Virus record (IMG/VR): IMGVR_UViG_3300043436_004620
Coordinates: 1 to 44,735 of that record
DNA length: 44,735 nt
Reading direction: 5' to 3' (one strand)
DNA from: a virus
Below the pieces are notes generated by a model. That model worked only from the letters and a program-made list of their open reading frames with translations. It was not told where the DNA came from and searched no databases. Below, piece by piece: positions 15,488 to 24,338 of the stretch (its first letter is position 1; each line of letters begins with the position of its first letter). The translations under genes were made by a program, and so were the position numbers.

Positions 15488-15945
15488 TAGGCACCTGAAC
15501 AATGTTTTTTACCATCTAAACCAGGCATACTTCCTTTACATACTTGAACAGCATATCCGTTTGCATAAGCACTTGGATAAACCTTAAACTTCGATTTTGC
15601 TGCGGCTTTTCCTCTTGCACATAGTTTTGTCCCAGTTTTTTTCTTACCCTCTTGAATATCTTCATAATCTACATATGACTCTTGTTTTTTTGTTTCATTC
15701 ATCATGAAATCAAAAACTTGGTCCATACTAGTTTTGGCTTCACTAACATGGTCATCAGCCCAATCATGACCGTCTTGAATTATACCATCAACTACATTAG
15801 GGTCTAATTTCAACAACATCTCACATTGTCTTTTAATTTGTTCTAAGTTACTAAAGAACATGTAATTTGTCGTTTGTTCTTCTTTCAATACTTTTTTTAC
15901 TAAGTTTGAAATGTCCTTTTCTGTTAGTCTAATTACCTTACTCAT
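15481..15945 (-). CDS. Putative virion protein with N-terminal helical tag and C-terminal Cys core (DUF5872-like)
   Basis: This 154-residue protein has three parts. Residues 1-23 form an amphipathic basic helix, KVIRLTEKDISNLVKKVLKE, ending L20-K21-E22, a possible prohead protease site. Residues 25-100 are an acidic helical spacer. Residues 101-154 carry GTKLCARGKAAAKSKFKVYP, SAYANGYAVQVCKG and a final HCSGAYC, with Cys 109, 136, 149 and 154. I know this C-terminal pattern from many unnamed aquatic phage proteins (DUF5872-type). Its start overlaps the end of the upstream 500-residue gene by 4 bases (ATGA), so the two are translationally linked and probably belong to the same virion programme. 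Confidence 0.75.
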   Translation of the reverse strand: MSKVIRLTEKDISNLVKKVLKEEQTTNYMFFSNLEQIKRQCEMLLKLDPNVVDGIIQDGHDWADDHVSEAKTSMDQVFDFMMNETKKQESYVDYEDIQEGKKKTGTKLCARGKAAAKSKFKVYPSAYANGYAVQVCKGSMPGLDGKKHCSGAYC

Positions 15946-17444
15946 TTTCTATTTACGATTTGGAATGTTAATTGTTTTTTATAAGTATCTTTCTCCCCAC
16001 TAGTATTCACCTGTATGTCAACATAATATTGATTTGGAATTTTGTCTCTCATACTGAACATAAAGTAATACTCATTAGGTGTTCTGTTAATTGGAGTCCA
16101 ATCTTGAACCTGAACCTCGGTAGTTCCTTCTTTAACGTAAACTCTGTAGAATGCAGAAACGTCCAAAAGAACTTGTTGTGCAGTGTAAGCCTTCTTGATT
16201 GTAATACCTACCTTTCTAATATCTGAAGATAATATGTTCTCGTTCTGTAAAATACCATAGAAGTCAAATCCATATTTTTGAGGTTCTTTCGAGATAGAAC
16301 CAATCTGAACTCCAGCACTATAATTCTGTAATGTGAATTGATTTGTTACATTAGGTAAGTATTGACCATTAATTGAAAGATTTTCCCAAACATCATAAAA
16401 GTTACATGGAACAGGACAAGACAAGAACGCATTTGGAACAATTACCTCATAAACACCTTTTGTTCTCAAACAAGTTGTTAGTGCTGATAAACCATCCCAA
16501 AGTTCCCCATTTCTACCCTCAATCCTAACAGTTGGGTTATAATCTAAATTGACTAAATCACCATTCTGATAAACATAAAGATAAAGTTTGTTTACTTGAT
16601 TCTTTAAAAATTGATTTCTGTCATCTTCAATTAAATCATCGTATGTTGTTAGTAGATATGGTTGATAGAATGTTTGTGTGTATTTCGAAAAGAATGCCAC
16701 ACTATAACTGTCAGTCAACCCTGTTATATTTTCGACCGCAGGAACGTATGCGACTCCCCAACCTGTAACACCTGTAATACTACCACTTAAAATACCGTTT
16801 ATTTCATTCGTCATATCCATGTTAAGGTCTTCATTACCAAGGTCAAAGTGTTGAGTTGCAATGATTGTAAGACCTGAATAGTTTACAACACCTGTATTTC
16901 GGTTGTCATAGACCCCTGGTTGAGACCAATTCCTTATTGTGGTAGTTTGATACCAATTGGAAGGACGAGTCGAATATGCCCTACTATCTACGTAAGTTAG
17001 GGGGGACATACCACCTGTGGCTGATGTTTTGTTGATATTGAAGTCATTGTAGTCGTATCCAACACCTTCATCCCAAAATTGTGATTCACCTGTATCACCT
17101 GAAGTTTTCGGAATTCTGAATAATATTAAATCGAATGATGTTGCTCTTCTTCTTTCATCTGACATGAATGTATTAAGTAACTCATTATCAAAAGATGATG
17201 TGTTTGTCATCTTTAAAGTGTGAGTCATTGCGCTTGTGCAACCTGTTGAGATTATGCCTTGTTGAATATCATCGATTAATAGAGCTAAGTCTAAATCAAA
17301 CAGATATCTTGTATAACCATAGTTAGGAACTATGAAATCTGATGCACCGAAGTTTAATTGAACTACAGGATTTCTTGCAGTGTTGACATACGAATTTGAG
17401 GTAATCGTATTGTTCTTATCGATATATGACCTTAAAATTGACAT
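15942..17444 (-). CDS. Putative virion structural protein (tail/baseplate region)
   Basis: This 500-residue, beta-rich protein starts at ATG 17444 (MSILRSYIDKNNTI). It is rich in Asn, Thr and Tyr, with few charged clusters, as is usual for phage baseplate or adhesin-type proteins. Motif-like parts include NPVVQLNFGASDF near residue 25, TQTFYQPYLLTTYDDLIEDDRN near 255, and a C-terminal immunoglobulin-like portion ending KKQLTFQIVNRK. I do not recognise a named family. It follows the spike gene in the same operon and has its own TATTTAT box in the 18-base gap. A baseplate wedge or tail role is inferred. Confidence 0.75.
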   Translation of the reverse strand: MSILRSYIDKNNTITSNSYVNTARNPVVQLNFGASDFIVPNYGYTRYLFDLDLALLIDDIQQGIISTGCTSAMTHTLKMTNTSSFDNELLNTFMSDERRRATSFDLILFRIPKTSGDTGESQFWDEGVGYDYNDFNINKTSATGGMSPLTYVDSRAYSTRPSNWYQTTTIRNWSQPGVYDNRNTGVVNYSGLTIIATQHFDLGNEDLNMDMTNEINGILSGSITGVTGWGVAYVPAVENITGLTDSYSVAFFSKYTQTFYQPYLLTTYDDLIEDDRNQFLKNQVNKLYLYVYQNGDLVNLDYNPTVRIEGRNGELWDGLSALTTCLRTKGVYEVIVPNAFLSCPVPCNFYDVWENLSINGQYLPNVTNQFTLQNYSAGVQIGSISKEPQKYGFDFYGILQNENILSSDIRKVGITIKKAYTAQQVLLDVSAFYRVYVKEGTTEVQVQDWTPINRTPNEYYFMFSMRDKIPNQYYVDIQVNTSGEKDTYKKQLTFQIVNRK

Positions 17445-17455
17445 CTACTTTATCA

Positions 17456-17462
17456 ATAAATA
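17456..17462 (-). promoter_or_regulatory. Candidate late promoter box TATTTAT (gene 15942-17444)
   Basis: Read on the - strand, TATTTAT fits exactly between the stop of the spike gene (17463) and the next start, 11 bases before ATG 17444. Confidence 0.5.
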
Positions 17463-19010
17463 TCAATTCAAACGAATATTTTGATTTAAGATTTTTTTAA
17501 CTGCCTGTTGTAGTTCTGTGAGGATATTGTCGACTGTGGTTCCGTCTTGTGTAACGGGAACTGGAGGAAGACCAGGGTATGCGTGAGTGTGTGTTACAAG
17601 GTATCTGACAATTAGATTAATAAGTTCTAAAAGTTCTTCACCTCTTACCATACTTGATGTGTTTGGAATTATTTCGTCAAAGAACGTTTCACCTGATATT
17701 CCATAAAGTGTTCCGTCAAAATTGATTACTTTTTTTCCTGGTATTGATGATTTGTGTGAAAGTAAAAATACATTATCTGAACCAAGGGCTCCGAATGTAG
17801 TTGGACCGGCTTCGTATGATTGTTGTTCGATTTCTTCAATCTCTGTTTTGGTTGGTATACCCACAGTATTGTTTTTCCAAATTAAACCAAAACCTGGTTC
17901 ATCATTTGGATTCAATTTGATACCGGCATAAATCTCAGATAGATTTTTTTGTATTATATCAGTGTTACCTGTTGGACAAACTGCAGATGGAACAGATTGA
18001 AAGTTTGCAATATTAAATGCTGGATTAAGTTGTTCTGTTGTAATGTTACTTGGTCTGAAATAAATTGGGAATTTGTTAGTGTTTTCACTGAACAATCTTA
18101 CTCCTGTTCTTGTTGTAGTTCCATCATTACATGCTCTAATGAAATTATTGATAAATTGAATTGTATCTAATTTTGATTTCAAGTTGAATGATTCCGATGC
18201 AACTAAGTTCTTCAAGTTTTCAGGTAACACCGAAGATGAAGTCAATTGTTTCGAGTTCGTTCGAGAATCAGGTTTCAATTGGTATAGGTAAACTGCCCCA
18301 CAGAATTTTTCTGCGTTGTTCTCAGGGTTTGTGATAACCCACTCAATCAAATATTTTACTTGAACAACAACTTCGAATGTTTTTGTAACTGTTTTGTTTG
18401 GTGATGTTTTTTTAACCCTGTCAAATTGTGATAACTGTAGAAAGGCTCTTTTGTCGTTTGCTGTGAAATTAAGGTTAGATTGTGGAATTGATTTGTATTT
18501 TCCCGCTCTTAACAATACATCTTGTTTCTTAACAATTAAGTCAGCATTTCCTCTACCTAAAAGAGCATTGTCACCTGGTTCAGGATATAAACCAACCTCT
18601 GATTTGTTCGGATAACTTCCATCTTGGTTTTTAATATTACGTGGGGACTTAAGTTGCATTCCCGTTCCCGTAAACTTATCACCACCTACGTTGTATTGGT
18701 CAAATAAAGCATTTGGTGAATAGAAATTATTTTGAACGTAATATTGGTTCTGATATTTGAAATCTTTATTAACGTAGATTATTTGAATAATCTCATTGAT
18801 TTCAGGAACTTGATAGACGAAATAAGGTAAAAGGGGGTTGAAAAGAAATGGGTCTCTCGCAGTCCATGGGTCTTTTTGGGGATTCCAATTTTCAACTGAC
18901 TTGATAATGTCTTCATAGTTATCAATTCTCAACCTAGCACGAACACGTCCCAACATTAATGGGTCTTGGTTATCGATAACCACACACTGAAAAAATATTG
19001 AACTACTCAT
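17463..19010 (-). CDS. Baseplate hub/spike protein with gp5/VgrG-type OB-fold
   Basis: This 515-residue protein has an N-terminal OB-fold segment with DPLMLGRVRARLRID (residues 16-30), the signature of T4 gp5 N-terminal and Vgr-type spike proteins. It continues with WTARDPFLFNPLLPYFVYQVP and EINEIIQIIYV, the usual second and third strands. The C-terminal part has ELLELINLIVRYLVTHTHAYPG, a helix followed by a His-containing loop often seen in baseplate spike proteins. No lysozyme domain like that of T4 gp5 is visible. Its start overlaps the stop of the 67-residue gene by one base (TAATG). The gp5-like assignment is good; the exact hub role is inferred. Confidence 0.8.
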   Translation of the reverse strand: MSSSIFFQCVVIDNQDPLMLGRVRARLRIDNYEDIIKSVENWNPQKDPWTARDPFLFNPLLPYFVYQVPEINEIIQIIYVNKDFKYQNQYYVQNNFYSPNALFDQYNVGGDKFTGTGMQLKSPRNIKNQDGSYPNKSEVGLYPEPGDNALLGRGNADLIVKKQDVLLRAGKYKSIPQSNLNFTANDKRAFLQLSQFDRVKKTSPNKTVTKTFEVVVQVKYLIEWVITNPENNAEKFCGAVYLYQLKPDSRTNSKQLTSSSVLPENLKNLVASESFNLKSKLDTIQFINNFIRACNDGTTTRTGVRLFSENTNKFPIYFRPSNITTEQLNPAFNIANFQSVPSAVCPTGNTDIIQKNLSEIYAGIKLNPNDEPGFGLIWKNNTVGIPTKTEIEEIEQQSYEAGPTTFGALGSDNVFLLSHKSSIPGKKVINFDGTLYGISGETFFDEIIPNTSSMVRGEELLELINLIVRYLVTHTHAYPGLPPVPVTQDGTTVDNILTELQQAVKKILNQNIRLN

Positions 19011-19213
19011 TATTTACGTGAATCAAATTCTTTTAAAATCCTATTATAAGTTTCTTCAACTTTGTCTAAGTGGTATGTTGATGCGATTATATTTGCTTTA
19101 GTAACATCAAACTCATCACTTAGTTTGTCCATCATTTCAATCAATTTGGCATTAGGTAAATTTTTCAATTCACCTAAAATCATGGTAATATTTTCTAACT
19201 CTTGTTTTTCCAT
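19010..19213 (-). CDS. Small helical protein in the tail operon
   Basis: This 67-residue protein starts at ATG 19213 (MEKQELENITMILGEL), 4 bases after the previous gene's stop. It is predicted to be almost wholly helical and acidic, with a Lys/Arg end. It overlaps the spike gene by one base. No family is recognised. Its tight coupling between two baseplate genes suggests a small tail or chaperone protein. Confidence 0.7.
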   Translation of the reverse strand: MEKQELENITMILGELKNLPNAKLIEMMDKLSDEFDVTKANIIASTYHLDKVEETYNRILKEFDSRK

Positions 19214-19217
19214 AATC

Positions 19218-21344
19218 TTATCTTGGAAGTGTTACCCATCTTGGGACACTACCGGTTTTGTCAGGAACAATAAATGTATCAGATACACCATTTTCAGCTT
19301 GTTCATCCTTATCACCTTTTTGCATTGCTAAAAATGCCTGTAGGTTTATATTTGGTGACCCATCAGGTAATGTTCCTGTTGGTATACCTAATTCCTGCAT
19401 ATATTTTATACCATTAATGGTTGCCCTCTCAGGAGATTCTCCTGGTAGGAAATCAGATAGGATTGCTAAGACTACAGGTATTTTAGACCTTGGTCTTGGT
19501 AATCCGTTCAAAATATTAATAATATTATTAATGTTATCTAACAGTGATTTACACTTTCGATAATCTTCTAATCCTTTGATAATTTCACCGGCAAGTTGAG
19601 TTGCAATACCAACCAATCTTAATATTTTCTTATATCTTTTCTTACGTTCTGAATTTGATATATCCTCAATTATTGCACCTAACAAACCAAGTATATCTTT
19701 TTTAAGTAATTCGAAAAGTGTTCTGATGAATATCGCACCAATTTTAGAAATAACTTCAATACTGAATTTTTTAAATTTTTTCAGAAAAGATGTTGCGTCT
19801 GTAATAATATTATTAACTTGGCTATTAGTTGTGGTTGCAGATTGAATTTGTGTGTTTGCACTTCCAACTGCGGTATTATAATTGTTTACGGCTGTTTTTT
19901 CTAACACGTTTGTCATTACCATAATAGGTAATAAAGTCTTAGGACTTAAGGCTGCACTTGCAACTGCTAAAGCAATATTTTGAATCAGATTATTTCCAAT
20001 AGAACCCGCTGCGTTAAAATTACTATTTGTATATAATTTCCAGTTTGGGTTTTGAGTCACACTGTCGATTATGTTCTCAATTGCTTTGACTTGTTGGTCT
20101 ATAGTTAAACCACTTAATTTGGCACCTAAATCTACAAGTTGTGCGGTTATGTTCACAGAATTAATTGGAAGTTTTACGTTATCACAATCTACAAGTTCGA
20201 TAACCCCATTTTGAACATTTGATACTTGTAAATCGATATTTCTCAAATCGACTTCTGTAAGTTCAAAGAAACTATCATCAATACCATCAAGTTCTGCCAC
20301 TTTGGATACACCACTTACATCAATTTCTCTTCTCGAATCGAAACACAATCCTAAAATTCTCTGAGCTATCAGATAGAATTTTGAACCTTGGGAAATTTCA
20401 CCAGGACCTAATCCGGCTTGATTACTCACAAAATTAAATAGAAACTGCATGATTTGAGTCCCTAAGTTTTGTGTATCAAATAATTTGATTGTGGAAAAAT
20501 AATCATTAAGAAACTCACCGACAGTGTTTCCTGTTGTTGATAGTTGATTTGGTATTTGACTACCAGTTCTATCAATTAAAGCAACTTTGAAAAAATCACC
20601 GAACACACCAAACTCATTTGTTCTTTGATATTGAATATCCATTAGATATTGTCCGCTAGTTCCTTGATAAAATTTTTGATATGTTTGTTGAAATGATTGG
20701 TTGGGTTGTGATATCAACTGATTCAACTGTTTGTTCATTGGAAAGTATTTCTGACCAGCATATGGTTTGAAAACACCATCTGTAACTTCTGGTTTATCTT
20801 GTTCATAAAAAATTGACCCAACTGGTCTATCAACCTGTTGTTTTAACATACCACTAGCCAAACTTATTAAATCCAAGTTTTGAACCGGTATAGTAATTGT
20901 GCTACCAGATGGTAGTAAGTCTAATGGTGTTACTTGAAAAGTGGATGCAGGAACTCCTTGATATTTTTGTTCTGAGGTGCAACCTAAGCTCTTTAGAGCG
21001 GCATCCTGTATAATTGATTTAATTTCAGGTTCTGATTTTATGGCGGTCTGTAAAATTAAATCTCTAACAAAATTTTGTGTATTACCACCACCGCTTGTCA
21101 ATGATATTAAGTCCAACATGTTTCCCATTGATGTTGGAACATTTCTTTGAAATCTTTTTTGTTGTTTGGATATTTTATCTAATTGTTCAGATACTTTTTG
21201 AGATGCAGGTTGTTTAGAATTTGCAGCTTGTCTTCTGAGTTTTTTTTGAGATTTAGAAGTTTCAGCATAAGTGTTTATTGCAGACAAATTACTGTTTGCC
21301 TGTTTCGCAGCACTTGATACATCAACAGATTGACTTTGTTGCAT
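19218..21344 (-). CDS. Large putative tail/baseplate structural protein
   Basis: This 708-residue protein has a Gln/Ser/Lys-rich coiled N-terminus (about 1-75), a beta-rich middle (about 125-400) with many Gln and Asn, and a helical, partly hydrophobic segment about 440-600 (LIQNIALAVASAALSP, AIFIRTLFELLKKDILGLLGAII). The C-terminal block about 625-708 contains SDFLPGESPERATINGIKYM and ELGIPTGTLPDG. The layout recalls hub or tape-measure type proteins such as T4 gp27/gp29, but I see no decisive match and its 708 residues do not settle the question. It sits between the sigma factor unit and the spike gene. Confidence 0.7.
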   Translation of the reverse strand: MQQSQSVDVSSAAKQANSNLSAINTYAETSKSQKKLRRQAANSKQPASQKVSEQLDKISKQQKRFQRNVPTSMGNMLDLISLTSGGGNTQNFVRDLILQTAIKSEPEIKSIIQDAALKSLGCTSEQKYQGVPASTFQVTPLDLLPSGSTITIPVQNLDLISLASGMLKQQVDRPVGSIFYEQDKPEVTDGVFKPYAGQKYFPMNKQLNQLISQPNQSFQQTYQKFYQGTSGQYLMDIQYQRTNEFGVFGDFFKVALIDRTGSQIPNQLSTTGNTVGEFLNDYFSTIKLFDTQNLGTQIMQFLFNFVSNQAGLGPGEISQGSKFYLIAQRILGLCFDSRREIDVSGVSKVAELDGIDDSFFELTEVDLRNIDLQVSNVQNGVIELVDCDNVKLPINSVNITAQLVDLGAKLSGLTIDQQVKAIENIIDSVTQNPNWKLYTNSNFNAAGSIGNNLIQNIALAVASAALSPKTLLPIMVMTNVLEKTAVNNYNTAVGSANTQIQSATTTNSQVNNIITDATSFLKKFKKFSIEVISKIGAIFIRTLFELLKKDILGLLGAIIEDISNSERKKRYKKILRLVGIATQLAGEIIKGLEDYRKCKSLLDNINNIINILNGLPRPRSKIPVVLAILSDFLPGESPERATINGIKYMQELGIPTGTLPDGSPNINLQAFLAMQKGDKDEQAENGVSDTFIVPDKTGSVPRWVTLPR

Positions 21345-21345
21345 A

Positions 21346-21711
21346 TTATCTCAATTTATAGGTTTCTTCATCCGAAGAAACATCTTTCTCAATCAAGTTT
21401 TGTATTAAATCATCATCCAAATCAGAAAGTGTAAATGATTCTGTATTTGCGTTAGATTTCTCCCAAATACTTGATTGTAATTTGGAAAGACTGATTTTCT
21501 TTTCAACACAATCGTTTACGATTTTTTGTTGTTTTTCAATCACTGGTCCAATTGTTGTCATGTCCTCTGCGTCCTTTAACATGGCCAACATTTTATTTTG
21601 TATTCTAATGGCAGTATTTCTCTGCTCTACTAACTCATTGTAAATCTCTTGCATTAAAGCAAGAATGGATTCTTTACTGAAATTTATTTCTTTTCTCTGT
21701 GGTCTAGGCAT
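21346..21711 (-). CDS. Small coiled-coil protein upstream of the tail genes
   Basis: This 121-residue protein starts at ATG 21711 (MPRPQRKEINFSKESI), one base from the next gene. Residues about 12-95 are predicted to be continuous helix with heptad-like Leu, Ile and Met spacing (ILALMQEIYNELVEQRN), followed by an acidic tail (LSDLDDDLIQNLIEKD). No family is recognised. It may assist assembly of the large protein that follows. A TATTTAT box lies only 4 bases before the start. Confidence 0.7.
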   Translation of the reverse strand: MPRPQRKEINFSKESILALMQEIYNELVEQRNTAIRIQNKMLAMLKDAEDMTTIGPVIEKQQKIVNDCVEKKISLSKLQSSIWEKSNANTESFTLSDLDDDLIQNLIEKDVSSDEETYKLR

Positions 21712-21715
21712 ATCT

Positions 21716-21722
21716 ATAAATA
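21716..21722 (-). promoter_or_regulatory. Candidate late promoter box TATTTAT (gene 21346-21711 and tail operon)
   Basis: Read on the - strand the site is CTATTTATAG, in the 16-base gap after the sigma factor gene and 4 bases before ATG 21711. Here the sigma factor gene itself ends and the tail operon begins. Confidence 0.45.
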
Positions 21723-21727
21723 GTTTT

Positions 21728-22477
21728 TTATTGATTTTTCATCCTAGTCTGAATTCCGATGTATAGTTTTTTGAATTTTTTGATAGACCCACGAATTTCT
21801 TTTGTGCTAAGATTGGTCATCTCTCTTAAGGATAATAGAATTATGTTTTTGTTGAATTTGTTATTTTCGTTACCACTGAAAATAGTTTCATAGTTGTCAA
21901 ACAAATCAACTAAAGCAAACCCTAACTTTTTTTCGTTTTCGTTCAAATTTTCACCATCAATAAATTCTTTCAACTCGGAAACATACTCAGTTAGAATTAA
22001 ATTAGTGTCAACAACATCATCATCAATTCTGTAAATCATGTCAGGTCTTTCTTGAATTGATGTTGATATGTCTTCGTATGATACTTTTCTGTTTGTTTCT
22101 TTTTGGTCTTTGATGATTTGACCCATCAAATAGTTTTTACATATTGTTCCAAAGTAGGAATATGCCTTTTTGTTTTTTGAAGGTTTGAATTTGTCTACCT
22201 TCGTCATCAAAAATGAGTGGGTATCACAATGAATCTCTTCAAAGTCCATGTCCTTACGATATAGTTTATATCGTCTTATGATTGATGAAATCATCTTATC
22301 CAAAGGGGCTCTAAGGAATTCGTTATAAATCTTATTCCGTTCCATAGAGTCCTCTGTTATCAAAAATTTTCTGACAGCGTTTTCTTCTCTGACATCAAAA
22401 TAATTTTCTTTTACAGCCTTTCTACCCCTTTTTTTTGATGAAACATCTTCTGTTGTTGCAGTAAGAGTTTCTGACAT
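21728..22477 (-). CDS. 55: Late-transcription sigma factor (T4 gp55-like)
   Basis: This 249-residue protein has the layout of phage late sigma factors. After a basic, low-complexity N-terminus (KKRGRK) comes a sigma region 2-like helical block. It contains FLRAPLDKMISSIIRRYKLY (54-73), the DFEEIHCDTHSFLMTKVDKF segment (78-97) and KKAYSYFGTICKNYLMGQI (103-121), the core-binding and -10-recognition part. T4 gp55 (185 residues) has the same minimal design and works with a sliding clamp. This protein is about 65 residues longer, with a C-terminal acidic and helical extension. Its start overlaps the stop of the upstream glycosyltransferase gene by one base (TAATG). It is the natural candidate reader of the TATTTAT boxes. 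Confidence 0.85.
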   Translation of the reverse strand: MSETLTATTEDVSSKKRGRKAVKENYFDVREENAVRKFLITEDSMERNKIYNEFLRAPLDKMISSIIRRYKLYRKDMDFEEIHCDTHSFLMTKVDKFKPSKNKKAYSYFGTICKNYLMGQIIKDQKETNRKVSYEDISTSIQERPDMIYRIDDDVVDTNLILTEYVSELKEFIDGENLNENEKKLGFALVDLFDNYETIFSGNENNKFNKNIILLSLREMTNLSTKEIRGSIKKFKKLYIGIQTRMKNQ

Positions 22478-23283
22478 TACTCATTCTCTGGTTGATATTT
22501 TATGACTCTATCGTCAGTGAAAAAGTATTCTTTCTTAGCAGATGCAATCCAAAATTTTACTTCATCTTCTAAAATCTTTTCATCACCATATCTATAACCC
22601 CAGAATATTGAACCTTCTCTTAGGTTTGAATGTCTATATCCGAGACGAGGAATTGTCATAATTGAAACTGAGTTATACGTTAATCTTAAAAGAAGTTCGT
22701 AAACAAAAGTTAATTTTATTGAAGGTTTAAATCCTCCAAAATCTTGTAAAACCTCTTTCTTAATAACAGAACCTGCTGTTTGGAAGTTTTGATATTCTTG
22801 TAATGTATCGTTTGTTAGGTATCCGATTTCTTGTGAGAAGTTTGCTGCGAATGTTGCTTCATTTGTGAAACCTGCGAAAGCATCTTTCTCGTCAGTATCT
22901 ACTACGACAGGTAAAAACACTTGAACCTCAGGATATGCTTCCATGTATTTCTTAACATTTTTAAACCAAATTAACGAATACTCGTCGTCAAATTCGAATA
23001 AAGATACCCATTTACCTTTAGCGTTCTCAACACCAAAGTTAACTTGAGCACAATAGTTTGGTTCTTTATCCCAAAGTAATTTTGTTACATTTATATTTCC
23101 AAAATCATATTCATTCAATAAAGTTACTAGTGTTTCTTCTTGAGTATGAACGATAACAAGTTCTTCGAACTCAACTTGTTGTGATTGAAGTGACTTGATA
23201 GCCTTTTCAAAATATTCATTAAAATCTTTTGCTAATGCAGACTTGATTGGTAATATTACCGAAAGTGATAGTTTGTTATCCAT
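22477..23283 (-). CDS. Glycosyltransferase family 2 (GT-A fold)
   Basis: This 268-residue protein starts with SLSVILPIKSALAK, the first GT-A strand of family 2 enzymes. It then has a helical region, NYCAQVNFGVENAKGKWVSLFEFDDEY with D99-D100 in the metal/nucleotide-sugar position, and a later AGSVIKKEVLQDFGGF acceptor-side segment typical of GT2 proteins. No membrane helix is visible, so it should be cytoplasmic. Donor and acceptor cannot be read from the sequence. It lies directly upstream of the late sigma gene and is translationally coupled to it, which suggests late expression. It is the downstream end of the glycan island. Confidence 0.85.
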   Translation of the reverse strand: MDNKLSLSVILPIKSALAKDFNEYFEKAIKSLQSQQVEFEELVIVHTQEETLVTLLNEYDFGNINVTKLLWDKEPNYCAQVNFGVENAKGKWVSLFEFDDEYSLIWFKNVKKYMEAYPEVQVFLPVVVDTDEKDAFAGFTNEATFAANFSQEIGYLTNDTLQEYQNFQTAGSVIKKEVLQDFGGFKPSIKLTFVYELLLRLTYNSVSIMTIPRLGYRHSNLREGSIFWGYRYGDEKILEDEVKFWIASAKKEYFFTDDRVIKYQPENE

Positions 23284-23284
23284 A

Positions 23285-24337
23285 TTATAATTCAGTTTTT
23301 GTAATTTGTTCTTCGAATGAATCCGCTCTTGTTGTTAAAAATGTTTCAAACAAATTTACGACACTAGTTTCAAATTCTTGTTTATTTTGGTATTTTACCA
23401 CAGTTTCTTTCATGTGGTCATACAATTCAGGTTTGATACCATCTTCTAACCAATTTTGAATAAAATCGGCGATGAAGTCTGACATAAGTGTTACATCAGT
23501 AACCCATATCCCGTTATCTTCAGTCATCCACTCAGGTTGTAAATCAGGGATTTTACCGATTGTTGGAACACCACAAGCCATTGATTCTAATGGGAATGTT
23601 CCGAATCCACTTTTATCGTCAATCCAAATACTTAAGAAACATTCTTTCAAAGACTTTGCAAAATCTTTTTCAGATAAACCTCTTAAATCTCTGAATGTAA
23701 ACCATCTGTATTGTGGAAACTTCAAATAGAATGTTTTAATTAAATTAACCGCATCGCTTTGTTCTTTTGTATGAACAGCGACTATTGGCATTGGAGGTGT
23801 AGGTTTTGGTGAAAAGCTCTCTCCGATGTATGGTTTAACAATATCAAAGGTCGATTGTCTCATTACTCTTTCGATATAATCTTTTTGAAGATTTGAAGTT
23901 GTAATACATTTGTAGAATCCGAACTGAGCCCATCCTTGACCTGGTTGTAACGTTTCTAACATGTTAGCGTATTGTTGTGTTAAAACAACTTTTGCACAAG
24001 GTAGTTTGGAAACTTGTTCCATAATGAAACCAAAAATTTCAGGAATGATTAAAAAATCTTCAGGAGATATTTCTAAGTTTTGACCCTCGATTGCTTTGTG
24101 AGGTAATGTCATATATTCTTCACCCAACCATGAGGCGACACCTACATAGTCATTCTTTTCGTGAAGCATAATTGGATTGAATCCGTCTTTTTTAAGCGCA
24201 TCTGCCATTTGATAAATTAATCTAATAGATGCCTTAGCATTACCTTTTGTGTCTTGAACAAAAAAGTAAATTCTTGCTTTTTTCTCTCTTAAGTTTTGAA
24301 TTGAGAGTTGAACTTTTTCTGTTGCTAAATTTCCCAT
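23285..24337 (-). CDS. Glycosyltransferase, GT4-like (GT-B fold)
   Basis: This 350-residue protein has an N-terminal Rossmann-like start (ARIYFFVQDTKGNAKASIRLI) and a C-terminal donor-binding domain. The latter has the hallmark FGTFPLESMACGVPTIG (245-261), the E-x7-E-like region of GT4 enzymes. The middle reads as two domains joined near residue 180. It ends one base before the next gene, so the two glycosyltransferases are probably made together. Substrates are unknown. Confidence 0.85.
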   Translation of the reverse strand: MGNLATEKVQLSIQNLREKKARIYFFVQDTKGNAKASIRLIYQMADALKKDGFNPIMLHEKNDYVGVASWLGEEYMTLPHKAIEGQNLEISPEDFLIIPEIFGFIMEQVSKLPCAKVVLTQQYANMLETLQPGQGWAQFGFYKCITTSNLQKDYIERVMRQSTFDIVKPYIGESFSPKPTPPMPIVAVHTKEQSDAVNLIKTFYLKFPQYRWFTFRDLRGLSEKDFAKSLKECFLSIWIDDKSGFGTFPLESMACGVPTIGKIPDLQPEWMTEDNGIWVTDVTLMSDFIADFIQNWLEDGIKPELYDHMKETVVKYQNKQEFETSVVNLFETFLTTRADSFEEQITKTEL

Positions 24338-24338
24338 A

